Shown: positions 19,596 through 30,160, counted from the stretch's first letter. The stretch is DNA of 30,160 bases from Cladosporium sp. IMV 00045 (GCA_001931905.2 MSJI02000795.1:1-30160); one strand, 5' to 3'. The notes: a model not told the origin generated them from the sequence alone. Numbers and translations are program-made.

Positions 19596-21881
19596 CTAAT
19601 TCCTGAAGAAGCTGCGCTTGAAACCCTCCGCGACATCATTTCCTCCTCCACCATTCACAGAACCCCTCATACTAGCCCCGAGTCTACTCCCCGCAACACC
19701 GGCATCCATCTGCGCCGCCTCAACGCGCTTGGTCAAATCCGCCGCGCCAGAATCGATGACCTGCAATTGCGCCAAGTGGGAGTTGAGGACTCTCACGATC
19801 TGGCTGAGGGGATCCTCCCCGGCATCCTTGGAAGTCTTGCTGGAAGAAGCGGAGGAAGAGGCGAGTTTTGCAGAAGCGTCGTTGATGCCCTCGATCATGG
19901 CCGTGAGGCTCTGGTTCATCTCCATGAGGCGGTCGGAGCAGACCTCGGCCGCTTTGTAGGTGGATTCGCGCTCGCGGTCGACGCCGCCGGCGTCGCTGAG
20001 GCCGGCTTGCTCGAGCAGGCCGTCGACGTCCGCTTCGTACTTGTCGAGGCGCGCTTCGAGCTCGGATTGCCCTTGCTCGACGGTGGAGAGCTGGCGCTCA
20101 ACTTCGGCGACGTCGCGCTCGGCTTGGAAGCAGCGCGCGTAGAGTTTGGAGATGGATGTGCTGTTGGTCGTGAGCTCGCGGTCCCACGTGCTGACCTGGG
20201 AGGCGAGCTTTGCGAAGCGGGATTGGTGCGTGGCGAGCGAGGTGGACCAGGAGGTCAGGATTTCGTCGAGCGACTTGCCTGTGAGGCGCGAGGCGGGTTG
20301 GGCGGGTTGAGCGGGTTGTGAGGGTTGTTGCGCGGTGGATGCGCCGAAGAGGGACGCACCGCCGGCGTTCGCTGTGGGAGCGGCGGGCTTGTCGGCAGAT
20401 GATGTTTCGGCAGGCTTAGCAGTGCTGGCTGCACCGCCACCGAAGAGACCGCCGCCCGCCGTAGCGCCTGAAGTCGCGGTTGTTGTGGCAGGCTGAGAGG
20501 AGGAAGTTGCAGCACCGGCACCGCCAAACAAGCTTGGCTTGTCACCGGATGCTGCGCTTGAGGTCTCCTCCGGTTTCTTGCCAAAAGCGCCGCCGAAAAG
20601 GTTAGGTTTGGGGGCCTCTGCGGGCTTCTCGGTAGATGGTTGAGGTTCTTTGCCAGCTTCGGGCTTCTTCTCGCCGAAAAGTGACTTCGGAGCCTCTCCA
20701 CCTGCGGCCGCTCCACCTAAACCGCCAAAGCCAAACTGTGTAGCAGGCTTGGCCTGGGTATCTGTGCCACTCGAAGCAGACGCCTTGTTCTCATCAGGCT
20801 TAGCAGCAGGTACGCCAAAGAGGGTGGAGGCTGGCTTCGCTGCTGCTGCTGCACCACCTCCGAACAGACTGGCACTTGGAGGGTTGCCCGCCGGGGTGAA
20901 GCTTGGAGAAGGACCGGTCTTGTTTGCCTGGGGTGTGGTGCTGCCGTCTTTGGGAGTCTCCTTGTTGCCGAAAAGGCCACCACCTGGAGCAGCTCCAGGA
21001 GTGCTTGCGGCGTTGCTACCACCACCGAAGAGGTTGCTCGCGGCCGGCTTAGCTTGCTGGCCAGCTGTGCTTCCAGCGTTCTGGCCGAAAAGGCTGGTGG
21101 AAGAGCCGCCGGTGCTCGCAGCAGGCTGGGCGCCGCCAAAGAGGGTGTTGCCTCCACTCGAAGGAGCGGCCTGGGGCTTGTTTTGACCGAACATTCCGCC
21201 ACCGCTTGTTGATGTGTTGTTGCCAAACAGACCGCTGCTGGGCGCCGCTGCTGGTGTAGTCGATGGCTGCGCCTTATCACCAGCTATAGCTCCGCCGCCG
21301 AATAGGGTCGAGCCAGAGGTGGCAGGTTTGGGAGTTTCCTTGCTCTCGTCCTTCTTCTGTCCAAAACTGAATCCACCGCCAAGGGGAGTGCTGGTACCAC
21401 TCTGAGCCGCCGGTGCGCCTCCAAAGAGCCCACCACCCGTCTTTTGTTCACCGCCGCTGGCCGCAGGGGTTGCTCCTCCAAAGAGATTGCCACCTGCGGG
21501 CGGAGGTGTAGATGTGCCGCTTCCGAAAAGAGTCTTCTGCTCGCCGCCACTGGGTGCAGCAGGCTTTGCGCCTCCAAACAGTCCTCCACCGGAAGGCTGA
21601 GGTGTAGATGATCCGCTCGCAGCACCGCCAAACAGGTTGCTGCTTTGTTGCCCACCTCCTGCCGCGGAGTTACCGCCAAAAAGACTCGGGCCTGTAGATG
21701 CTGGTGTAGTGCTGCCGCCTCCGAATAAGCTGCTGCCGCCGCCGCCTGAAGGTGTGCTTGCTCCTCCGAAAAGAGGCTTTGACTGTTGCTGGTTGTTGTT
21801 TGATCCCGCAGTGCCGAAGAGAGACCCTCCAGCCGCGCCGCTCGAGTTAGGAGTGTTGGAGCCTCCGAAGTTGAAAGCCAT
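19596..21881 (-). CDS. NSP1: FG-repeat nucleoporin NSP1 (NUP62 homologue)
   Basis: It is a central-channel nucleoporin of the nuclear pore complex. The FG region forms the permeability barrier and the C-terminal coiled coil binds Nup57/Nup49 and Nup82 (known for yeast Nsp1). It is a single exon of 761 residues, TAG at 19596-19598. I chose the ATG at 21879-21881 because it begins MAFNFGG and follows a normal leader; the upstream in-frame extension (122 codons) has no nucleoporin character. Residues 1-525 carry about 28 FG dipeptides, mostly SLFG, GLFG, NLFG and TLFG, spaced by S/T/G/A/P/Q linkers. Residues about 530-761 match the Nsp1_C coiled coil, starting RLTGKSLDEILTSW and going through VEQGQSELEARLDKYEADVD to FKRSFFRN. 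The gene is divergent from the LAA2 candidate. Confidence 0.95.
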   Translation of the reverse strand: MAFNFGGSNTPNSSGAAGGSLFGTAGSNNNQQQSKPLFGGASTPSGGGGSSLFGGGSTTPASTGPSLFGGNSAAGGGQQSSNLFGGAASGSSTPQPSGGGLFGGAKPAAPSGGEQKTLFGSGTSTPPPAGGNLFGGATPAASGGEQKTGGGLFGGAPAAQSGTSTPLGGGFSFGQKKDESKETPKPATSGSTLFGGGAIAGDKAQPSTTPAAAPSSGLFGNNTSTSGGGMFGQNKPQAAPSSGGNTLFGGAQPAASTGGSSTSLFGQNAGSTAGQQAKPAASNLFGGGSNAASTPGAAPGGGLFGNKETPKDGSTTPQANKTGPSPSFTPAGNPPSASLFGGGAAAAAKPASTLFGVPAAKPDENKASASSGTDTQAKPATQFGFGGLGGAAAGGEAPKSLFGEKKPEAGKEPQPSTEKPAEAPKPNLFGGAFGKKPEETSSAASGDKPSLFGGAGAATSSSQPATTTATSGATAGGGLFGGGAASTAKPAETSSADKPAAPTANAGGASLFGASTAQQPSQPAQPAQPASRLTGKSLDEILTSWSTSLATHQSRFAKLASQVSTWDRELTTNSTSISKLYARCFQAERDVAEVERQLSTVEQGQSELEARLDKYEADVDGLLEQAGLSDAGGVDRERESTYKAAEVCSDRLMEMNQSLTAMIEGINDASAKLASSSASSSKTSKDAGEDPLSQIVRVLNSHLAQLQVIDSGAADLTKRVEAAQMDAGVAGSRLGASMRGSVNGGGGNDVAEGFKRSFFRN

Positions 21882-22441
21882 GGTCGAAGGTAGAGATAGC
21901 GCGCGAGTCTGTGTTATGGTATTGCTATGCGATGCGATCCGATGCGCGTCGATGCTGTGCAACGCTGGCGTTGTGTGGTGTAAGGAATGGAACTCGATGG
22001 GTGTACAAAAGTCCAATGAGGTCAACGAATCATTGTACAAGTGCCGTGACTGGCAATGGATGGGTGGAAGTAAGTGAAGTGTTTCTGTGTATGGGTATCC
22101 GGATTGTATACCTAGCTTTGCTCCACCAGAAACTTGCGTCGCAGCTTCCGCCCAACACGCGCTGCTTGAACGTGAAAGCTTCAATAAGATGAGGCACTCA
22201 ATTATTGTGGCCTGAGGCAGCACAGGCCACATGACTCGCGACTCCATCCCTCTCTCTTGTCATCGAGCATGCTGTGGGGATCGAGACCAGGCGATGATTG
22301 CTGCTGAGTGACACTACTGCTGCACCGCCGCCCTCTGTGCATTGCATTGCCTCGTTGCTTGGTCTCTTCTTTACTTCACCCCTCTTGGTTGCACTGTGGT
22401 GTCAACCATTGTTATCGTTGCAAACACTATTCACATACACC
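21882..22441. promoter_or_regulatory. Bidirectional promoter region between NSP1 and the LAA2 candidate
   Basis: Only 560 bases separate the two divergent start codons, so both core promoters must lie here. The last 80 bases before the LAA2 ATG are pyrimidine-rich on the + strand. I can identify no named factor site with confidence. Confidence 0.5.
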
Positions 22442-24107
22442 ATGTCTTCTCTCGAACCCCCTCAGAAGGTATCTCAGGACCCGGGTGCCCATGAGCTCGA
22501 AGGTACGCTACTTCGCTGCAAACCAACTCACGGCAATGGGTTCTCTCGCTAACGTACCACAAGAATCCTCTGATGATCACTTCTCCTCGGCTTCCGAAGG
22601 CGATGCAAAGCGTCCCGCGAGCGCCAGTTCCAACCCCATCATGCGCGTCGAGCGTGTCGACGACCAACCCGCACACGGCGAGGTTCCCGGCACCGAAGCT
22701 TACAATCAGCGTCGCCTTGACTTCGTCCCTGATGAGATGGAGGTTGTTCCGGACGGACAGCGCTCAAGGTCCAACACCACTCGCAGCCGCGCTGCCAGCA
22801 ATCTGAGCACCAGCAGCGGCACCAGCGGCACAATCCCCCGCACCGTGGTGGAACGCGTGGACAGCCGCCCGGCGCACGGTGAAGTCGAAGGAACCCCTGC
22901 CAGGGAAATGCGAATGGCAGATGCTGAGCCCGATGAGATCAAATTGGTTCCGCAGAGCGAGGGTAGGTGAGTTGGTTGGAACGACATTAGAAAGGCGCGT
23001 TCTGACTCCCTTCTTATAGAGACACAAGCGACCCAGAAGGCGGCCCCGTAAGCGATGAAGACCAACAGACATGGTTCCGGAACATGTGGGAGGGCAAAGA
23101 AGAGGAGCCGACCAAGCCTACAGAAAAAGAAACAGACATACAGCCAGAACCCACAGCCGAGCAAGGCGAGGTGAACGACGACGACGACTTTGGTGACGAT
23201 TTTGACGACTTTGCGGAAGGAGAAGAAGCGGATGATGATTTTGGTGATTTCGACGAGGCAGATGCAACGCCAATGGCGCCAGAACCACGGCCCTCAGTAC
23301 AGCCACAACAGCCGGATATCCTAGCTGGCCTTGTAAGTAGTGTGCAAAGCAATAGTTGCTCCCAGAGATGTAGCCATCAGACTCAATTTGCTGACATGTC
23401 CATATCAGCCACCTCTCAACCTCTCCACAACAGAAGACCTCGAATCGTCTATCCAGCCATACCTCGACGCCATTTTTCCCGACACCAAGTCTGCGTCAGA
23501 CGCAAAACCTCCATCCGACGTAACAGGCTCTGCCTTCCTCACGGACCGCTCCCTTTCATTGTGGCAACAACTACTACAACCGCCTCCAATGGCTCCGCCA
23601 AACTGGACTCGAAGCCGCATACGCCGACTATTCCTCGTGTCTCTTGGCGTTCCCGTAGACCTGGACGAGATCCTTCCCCCGTCCAAGCAGAAGCGCCTTG
23701 TTCTTCCGAACATCAATTTGACCTCCACCGCATCTCCACGACACAGCAGCGCCATCGAGCGTCTCAAGCAAGGCTCAGCAAACAACAGCAGTACCTCTCT
23801 CGACTCAAAAGGAGCGCCCAAGTCGAAGCAAAAACGACCCACCACGCTCAAAGGCCCACCGCCACCTCCAGATTTTGATCTCAATGCTGCTGCGCTGCTG
23901 TGCTCGACTACGGTGGAGGCTTTGGCTAATATGCTCGACGCCGAATTGCGGGATCACGTGAACACGTTAGATGAGCTGAATGGGCGGGCGAGTGGGGTCC
24001 TCGAGTATTGGCTGATGCGGCGGGATGAGGGTGTCAAGGAGAAGGAGGCACTGGAAGGTGTGATTGAGAATCTGGTTGGATTCGTCAAGGGTCGGAGGGG
24101 AGGGTGA
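22442..24107 (+). CDS. LAA2: AP-1 accessory protein LAA2-like (DUF5102/YBL010C family)
   Basis: Family members link Laa1 to the AP-1 clathrin adaptor at the trans-Golgi/endosome (yeast knowledge). Exons are 22442-22502, 22564-22966, 23020-23332 and 23409-24107, with introns of 61, 53 and 76 nt, each with GT, CTNAC-like and AG signals. The protein is 491 residues. Residues about 49-90 and 116-155 are two copies of a repeat, VERVD..PAHGEV.GT followed by PDE...VP. An acidic segment at about 211-236 has repeated DDFGDDFDDF and DDFGDFDEA, like gamma-ear/GAE binding motifs. The C-terminal half has W..RSRIRRLFLVSLGVPVDLDEILP, a basic S-rich linker, PPPPDFDLNAAALLC and a final helical region (LDELNGRASGVLEYWL). 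The LAA2 name rests on this layout from memory of the family, not on an alignment. Confidence 0.7.
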
Positions 24108-24633
24108 GGAGTCAGTGGCTGAATGGAAGTTGTCAAGAGGCAGTACTGTAAGCTGGCGTCAATAGATTAATGCAAGTCCTCTAATCCGACGTCATCGTCT
24201 CTTGCGTCTGACGGGTACGTGAGGTTTGCGGCATACAATGACCTTACTGGTGAATGATGCATCGCATCGCTGTCCCGTGTGGCGTTTTGATGTTGCCGTG
24301 AATTCCGCAAAATACTACAAATCAAACATAAACTCGGACATACGGATGCACTCTCAACAAGTGAAGCACTAATACTCACGGTTATAGTTCATCGATGCAG
24401 TCAGCACGCTCAACCGCGCGAGCTGCCGAACAGCGTGCGGAGAAAGTTGAAGCTCTCGCTCGGTATTTGAGCTTCAAGCCCGCAATTAGAGATCGAAACG
24501 TCCGGTCTTGCGTGATTCTCTTCTGTATTGCGCCAAACCAATCGAGCCGGTTTCAATGGCTTGAACAAGCTTGTACATACATCTTACTTGATTAAATCAT
24601 CCATATACATTCGACGTCACCACACCCAAAGCC
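24108..24633. other. Intergenic region upstream of D-lactate dehydrogenase
   Basis: No gene is supported. A 66-codon frame (24395-24595) ends 38 bases before the dehydrogenase ATG; it has no family resemblance. If transcribed in the leader it would act as an uORF, but nothing else supports it. Confidence 0.45.
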
Positions 24634-26581
24634 ATGTCGCGCATCGCGACCTCGAGCCGTCTTCTCCGCCGACAGCTGCTCGATGGCCCTGTTGCGCGCA
24701 CCGGGACTGTGCAGCAGCTGAGTGCTCGGAGATGCTACGCTGCGGACCCGAAGCAGGAGCAGGAAGAGAGGGAGTCGTTCAAGGGCCAATTGTATCAGAG
24801 TACTGCGGAGCGCGTGCAGAGGGATAAGGCCGAGCAGGCGAGGTTTGCTGGGCATAGGGAAGCGCAGAAGGCGAGGGGTGGGAGTCCGCCTTGGTTGGTG
24901 CCTTTGGGTATGTTTGGATGATGGAGGATGAATCTTGCTTGAGTACGGAAATGGCTAACACAATATAATAGTGTTAACCGTCGGCGCAATTGGTGGCTAC
25001 TTCTACGGCAAGCAAATCCCAAGCAACCCAGACACATCTTCGACCACGCCTTTGAACGACCCGGAGGGACCGAAACATGATACCTCGCCTGCTACGTTGC
25101 AAGCGGCGTGGGCTGAGTTTAAGAACATTGTCGGCGAAGGGAACATTTCAACTCAGCAGTCCGAGCTGGCCGCGCATGCTGGAAGCGAATGGAGCAGTCA
25201 CCCGAGTCTGCCTGGAGATATTCCTTTTGCCATCGTCAAGCCCGGAAGCACCGAGGAGGTCAGCGAGGTCATGAAAATCTGCCACAGGAGGAGTATCCCC
25301 GTCACCGCCTATTCCGGCGGTACATCTCTCGAAGGACACTTCGCCGCCACTCGGGGCGGCATCTGCATCGACTTCAGCCGTATGGACAAGGTTATTGCGC
25401 TTCACAAGGACGACCTCGACGTTGTCGTTCAACCGGCTGTGGGCTGGGAGAACCTCAACGAAGATCTCAAGCAAGACGGTCTCTTCTTCCCTCCCGACCC
25501 TGGCCCTGGTGCTATGATTGGTGGTATGATCGGTACTGGCTGCAGTGGCACGAACGCCTACCGCTACGGCACTATGAAAGACTGGGTTCTGGGTTTGACT
25601 GTTGTCCTTGCTGATGGTACCATCATCAAGACCAAGCAACGCCCTCGCAAGTCCTCTGCCGGTTACGATCTCACCCGTACCTTCATTGGCAGCGAAGGCA
25701 CCCTCGGTCTCGTCACTGAAGCTACTCTCAAAGTCACTCCCATCCCCGCCACCACTTCCGTCGCCGTCAGCACATTCCCCACCGTCCGCGATGCCGCCAA
25801 CTGCGTTTTCAGCGTCGTCGGCGCCAGCGTCCCCGTCGCCGCCGTTGAGATTCTCGACGACGTGCAGATGAAATGCATCAACGATGCCGGCTCCACCTCT
25901 CGCTCCTGGAAGGAATCGCCCACTCTCTTCTTCAAATTCGCCGGCACGCCCTCGGCCGTGAAGGAACACGTCTCGATCGTGCAACAGATGGCGAAGAAAG
26001 CCAAATCGACCTCCTTCGAATTCGCGCGCTCTTCCGACGAAGCCGACGAGCTCTGGCAAGCGCGCAAAGAGGCTCTCTGGTCCGTCATGGCGAAGAAGCA
26101 GAGCGACGACGACAGCGTGTGGACGACCGACGTCGCCGTCCCCATGAGCAAGCTGCCTGACATCATCGACGACACCAAGCGCGAGATCGCCCGCAGCGGC
26201 CTCGTCGGCAGCATCGTCGGCCACGTCGGCGATGGCAACTTCCACTCCATCATCCTCTACAACAAGGCCCAGCACGGCGTTGCCGAGGAGTTGGTGCACC
26301 GCATGGTCAAGCGTGCGATTGAGATGGAAGGCACTGCTACGGGCGAGCATGGCGTTGGTCTTGTTAAGAGGGATTATTTGCCCCATGAGGTTGGGCAGAG
26401 TACTGTTGATTTGATGAGGAAGGTGAGTTTGACAATTCTATTTGCCGCCACGCTGGTATGTGATGCAGATGCTAACGAGTAGTTACAGATGAAACTCGCT
26501 TTCGATCCCATGTGCTTGCTGAACTGCGACAAGATCGTGCGCATGCAGAGGCCTAAGAAGGGTGAGGTTCAGGAGTGGTAA
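24634..26581 (+). CDS. DLD1: D-lactate dehydrogenase (cytochrome), mitochondrial, FAD-dependent
   Basis: It oxidises D-lactate to pyruvate and passes electrons to cytochrome c at the inner membrane (EC 1.1.2.4 in the yeast family). Exons are 24634-24907, 24972-26422 and 26489-26581, with introns GTATGT...TAG and GTGAGT...GCTAAC...CAG, giving 605 residues. The N-terminus is an R/S/L-rich mitochondrial presequence (MSRIATSSRLLRRQLL ... ARRCYAAD). A charged helix follows, then one transmembrane segment built across the first splice (PPWLVPLVLTVGAIGGYFYG). The FAD-binding domain spans about 177-315 (VTAYSGGTSLEGH, DPGPGAMIGGMIGTGCSGTNAYRYG, YDLTRTFIGSEGTLG). The C-terminal domain has GHVGDGNFHS near 509 and TGEHGVGLVKRDYL near 547, with the last exon supplying MKLAFDP and LLNCDKIVRM. 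All family motifs are intact. Confidence 0.95.
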
Positions 26582-27143
26582 GAAGGGCTCAAGTGGTTTA
26601 TTGTTCGGTTTAACCATACCTCCGCTTTTGGCTGTTTGCAATACATTTTTCTACATGTCGTTTTAGATCAATTATCATATTACATATATCTTCATATAAG
26701 CAAATAAGTTGAGTTATCGCCTCTTGACACTTCGTTGAATGGTGCCTTCTACTATAATCCTAATCTTCTTCACAAGCTAAAATACATTTGCTGCCTTTAT
26801 GTTGGTAGTGTGGATTTTAGCCGTTCATCAGCCGCAAACGCCCTCCGTAGCTCGAGGCCTGGGCCTCGCGAGAGCGACAACACCGCTTTTTCGACAAGAT
26901 AAGCAAACAACCTTCACGATCATTCAAGACCCAAGGCGCAAGGGGTAAGAGAATACTCGCCGCAAGACATCACAGGAGCTCTACACTAGACTTGAAATCA
27001 AGACAATCTGCACGCCTGACATCCGCCAAGCAAGACATCAACCCAGATCAACACCCAAGCGGCCGCTCCCTCCGCCTCCCTCCGCCTGGCTTCCACGTCA
27101 CATCACATCATATCACAAACAACCACACAGGTCATAGTCACAA
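26582..27143. other. Intergenic region between DLD1 and the Zn2Cys6 regulator
   Basis: No gene is supported. The start is AT-rich and probably the DLD1 3' UTR. The end contains a CTCCCTCCGC direct duplication at about 27065-27088 and CATCACATCATATCAC just before the regulator ATG. Confidence 0.5.
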
Positions 27144-29023
27144 ATGAGTGAACCCAGCAACTCCCCAACAACAACCCTCCCCTCCTCCCCCTCGAAAGCA
27201 CCACAAGCCTGCCACCCCTGCCGTCGGCACAAGCGGAAATGCAACAAAGCACTCCCAGCTTGCGAATTGTGCGTGAGGCTTGGGAGGGAGTGTGAGTATA
27301 GCCTTCCGGACGCGCAGGCTTCGTCAACGGGGGGTGTTGATGTTGCGGAGTTTGAGAGGTTGGTTAGGAAGGTGGAGGGGTTGGAGGGGAGACTTGGTTT
27401 TGGGGGTGGTGGTGAAGGCGGTGGAAACGGGGAATGGAACGGCAGTAGACCGGAGAATGAGAATGGAGATGGAAGACCTGCTACCGAGAAACTATCGTGC
27501 GCGCCTAACTTCTCGACACAACGGTACCCGGGCCCCGAGGGGTTTCCCAGCCTACTCTTCCTCGACTCGCCACTGTTCGAATACGAGCGTCTGGCCGTGC
27601 AGACACCTTCCATCCGCGTGCCACCCGGCGCGCTGGCATCGCTCGGCTCGTCGGGCGAGTTGCGAGCTCTGGTCGAGAAATACTTTGCCACCACGCACCT
27701 GTACTTTCCCATCGTGTCGAAGATCAGACTCCACCAGCACCTGGCGAACCCGGCTCACGAGCCGGGCGCGAATATCGCGCTCCTGTTCCTGGCAATGAAA
27801 CTCGCCTCCACCCCGCTACCTGTCGGCGTGGCGCCACAGCAGACGCAAATGTACACAGACGTCAAGTCCTTCTTCGCATACGTTGAAGCCCAGAACGGCT
27901 TCAGCATTCAACTGATCCAGGCGGCGCTGCTGATCGCACTATACGAGCTGGGCCACGCCGTGTACCCGGCTGCGTATCTAACCATCGGACACTGCGCGCG
28001 GCTCGGGTACGCGATGGGCATTCACGAGCGCGGAGTGCCGCAGATGCTCGCGCGCCCACAAACGTGGACGGAGCAAGAGGAGCGGCGGCGCGTGTGGTGG
28101 GGTGTCATCGTGTTGGATCGCTTCGTCAACCTCGGCCACCGAGGTAAACCGTTTGCGAGCGCCGAGCCGAGCATCGAGGCTCATCTGCCTACCGACGATG
28201 CGTCCTGGGATCGAGGGCAGATGTTGGTCGCCGCGCCGTTGTCCTTGAGCGCCCACCAGACGACGCGTGCGAGTCCGTTTGCGAGGGTTTGTCAGGCTGC
28301 TCATCTGTTGGGAAGAGTCATTGCGCATATTGATGATGGCAAAATGCCCGTGGAATATAGGTTTGAGCAGGCGCTGCAATTGAGCAAGACGGTGAAAGCG
28401 CTCGCTGAGGCCATGTTGACCGAGGCTCGAGAGCGAGAGGAGGAGGACTTGGTGGAAGATCGCCTTCCCTGTTCGGCAATTGCGATAACTTTCTCGGCGC
28501 TTCTGGCGTTGTACGACCGCTACGGCTGCACGGAAAGGTACATCGAAAACGGCCCAGAAACTCAGTTGATCATGCAGCAGGGGAGCATTGACGGGTTACG
28601 AGACGTGACGAAGCTAGCGCTGCAGATGGCCAGGCGCGTGAGAAGGTACATCGCGCATGAAGACCGCTTGGGCGAGATCAGCCCGTTGGCTCTGGATGCA
28701 TTGTACCAGGCCGCGGCGAACTGTACGTACCATGCGTATTTCGGGGGGCTACCGAAGCAGACTAGGTTGGGAATTTGCTGACCAGACCGTGTTGTACAGA
28801 TGCTTGGTATGTGCGGGAGAGTTCAGAAGTGAGTAGCGGTGAACGGCTTGCGGAGTTGAAGGAGGTATTGACCATGGTAAACGAACGCTGGAGAGCGGCT
28901 GGTAATTATCCCTCATTCCCCTGCAGCCTAATGTAGATGGAGATGGGTTGACGCCGTGCCACAGGAGAATACCTCCGTATAGTGGAGGCTACCGAATTTC
29001 ACCTCGCCACTGCTACCAGGTAG
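27144..29023 (+). CDS. Zn2Cys6 fungal-specific transcription factor
   Basis: A nuclear DNA-binding regulator; target genes are unknown. Exons are 27144-28722, 28800-28901 and 28965-29023, giving 579 residues. The splice sites are GTACGT/TACAG (with GCTGAC) and GTAATT/CACAG. Splicing restores an ending NYAWYVRESS ... ERWRAAGEYLRIVEATEFH, typical of this family; without it the frame would stop at RLGIC. The zinc cluster uses C23, C26, C33, C40, C43 and C50 (spacing 2-6-6-2-6) with a basic RRHKRK between the second and third Cys. A short heptad-like linker follows (VAEFERLVRKVEGLEGRL, about 65-82), suggesting a dimer. A glycine-rich stretch precedes the middle homology region (about 170-380), including ALYELGHAVYPAAYLTIGHCARLGYAMGIH and EERRRVWWGVIVLDRFVNLG. 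No linked pathway genes tell its targets. Confidence 0.93.
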
Positions 29024-30160
29024 ATGGTTGGCATGGCCACCTCGACCTCGGACACAGCGCGTGTGGCTTACTTTGCGGTAGCACAAAAGAGTCAGTCTCG
29101 GCTGGGTAGCACTCTGATACCGCCAAAAAGGTATGAGGTGTGCGTTCATGGAGGAGTGGCGGTCCCTTCCACATGCTGTGTCTCACAGCTAGAGCATGAC
29201 GCGGCAGGAAATCTCCGATGTAGTCGTGGTACTGTATGAGCTGGTCGACGGAAGAGCTCTGTGTAACGACCGGCATAAATGCATAGCAGAGAACCGAAGA
29301 ACGACTGTTCACGCATATGCTTTACATCCGCTGTGGAGCTTCGCGCGTGGCAGCCCACAGCGCACAACATGGATAGGCGGCATGGATGCGCAGCATGGAT
29401 GCGCAGCATGGATGACCCTGGTGCTCAGAGGGCTGGCCGTACTCGTTTCAAAAATCCATTGGTGAGGAAGGTGTCACGGTTGAGGGTGTCATCCGATGTG
29501 CTGGGTTCGCATGAAGCTTGGCGTGAAGTCGAGCATTCTTCATACGATTTGGTGGTGGAGGAGGCGGAAAAGGCGTCGTCGTGGCGTGACATTTCAGACT
29601 CCCTCCACCCCGAAGTATGGGAGGCGGAGGACCATCCCGGTCGCACGTGAGCCTGGGCGTCGTCGAAAGTGCCGTGCCGTCTTCAAGAATGCGGTACTAT
29701 ATCATTGCTAGGCCTGTTTGAAGTGAGCGTGCTTACATGATGCCAAAATGGCTGGATTTGAGGGTAGACCAGATGACTCGGATCCTTCGCTTGGGGAATG
29801 TGTTCCTTCAGACACGAAACGGTAGCATCCCTTGCGTCGGGACGAACAAGAGGGCAGCCGCGTAAATGTCTCTTCCTAATGACGGTGATGTTACGGCGAT
29901 GTTATTTCTATGTTCGGCTCGCGAGCAGAGACGGGAATAGGTGACACGCTCTCGGGGATGGGGTGTGAAAGTGGAAAGCAGATCCGGTCGGTTCTCTCGC
30001 GTAGGATGTCTAGGATGTCTAGCGTGCCGTCGCGCTGGGTCTGCCGGGCCCTTGACACATGAAAGAGACTTCCGGGGGTATCGCAAGCGAAAGCACCGAC
30101 GCGATGGAGTCTTGATGCAGTCAAGTAGAGTGATCGAGCGTGATGGCTCTCCCGGTAGGC
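29024..30160. other. Intergenic/unassigned region at the right end
   Basis: No gene is supported in the last 1.1 kb. Short frames on both strands (for example 29279-29650 + and 29808-30086 -) have no recognisable product. A 13-base tandem repeat lies at about 29381-29412. Confidence 0.5.
29381..29412. repeat. Tandem repeat of CATGGATGCGCAG (about 2.5 copies)
   Basis: The 13-base unit CATGGATGCGCAG is repeated head to tail twice and then partially (CATGGAT). Not in a supported gene. Confidence 0.7.

Noticed and set aside
21882..22247. 122-codon in-frame extension upstream of NSP1 MAFNFGG
   Set aside because: It has no FG motifs or other nucleoporin features, and the MAFNFGG start is typical of Nsp1; the extension is most likely leader sequence.
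25148..26386. 412-codon minus-strand frame over D-lactate dehydrogenase
   Set aside because: Antisense shadow produced by GC-rich third positions; the sense strand carries all family motifs.

Overview
This is a nuclear contig from a filamentous ascomycete (Pezizomycotina; Dothideomycetes is my guess from gene content and style, not something the window proves). The evidence is short 53-110 nt introns with GT...CTNAC...AG signals, GC-rich codon third positions, fungal families (ACT-type permease, Zn2Cys6 regulator, GLFG nucleoporin, fungal KIX Mediator subunit), CT-rich leaders and no operon-like packing.

Layout. 1-530: 3' part of a fungal 2EXR/F-box-like protein, cut by the window edge. 1859-3826 (+): five-exon amino-acid/choline-type permease whose third intron is best read as a nested twin intron (stwintron). 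5976-10894 (+): a very large Q/N/M-rich Mediator subunit 15 candidate with a KIX-like N-terminus, followed by a 3' region broken by a 23-N gap inside an A-tract. About 12.0-16.0 kb: a pocket without recognisable genes, holding two head-to-head candidate membrane proteins (12241-13083 - and 14071-14823 +) and a degenerate tandem repeat array (about 14.97-15.85 kb). 16144-17199 (-): MDR-superfamily NADP-dependent alkenal/prostaglandin-type reductase. 18389-19174 (+): Maf-type nucleotide pyrophosphatase. 19596-21881 (-): FG nucleoporin NSP1. 22442-24107 (+): AP-1 accessory protein LAA2 candidate, divergent from NSP1. 24634-26581 (+): mitochondrial D-lactate dehydrogenase (cytochrome). 27144-29023 (+): Zn2Cys6 transcription factor. 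29024-30160: no supported gene.

The genes do not form one pathway. They are mostly conserved housekeeping genes (transcription, nuclear transport, vesicle traffic, nucleotide and 2-oxoacid metabolism) in mixed orientation, plus one lineage-specific pocket. I do not see a secondary-metabolite cluster, CRISPR array, intact transposon or convincing tRNA. The most unusual signal is the [D1,2]-type stwintron in the permease. Next are the orphan divergent membrane-gene pair with its neighbouring repeat array, the C2H2-like finger in the Mediator subunit, and the internal protein repeat in the LAA2 candidate.
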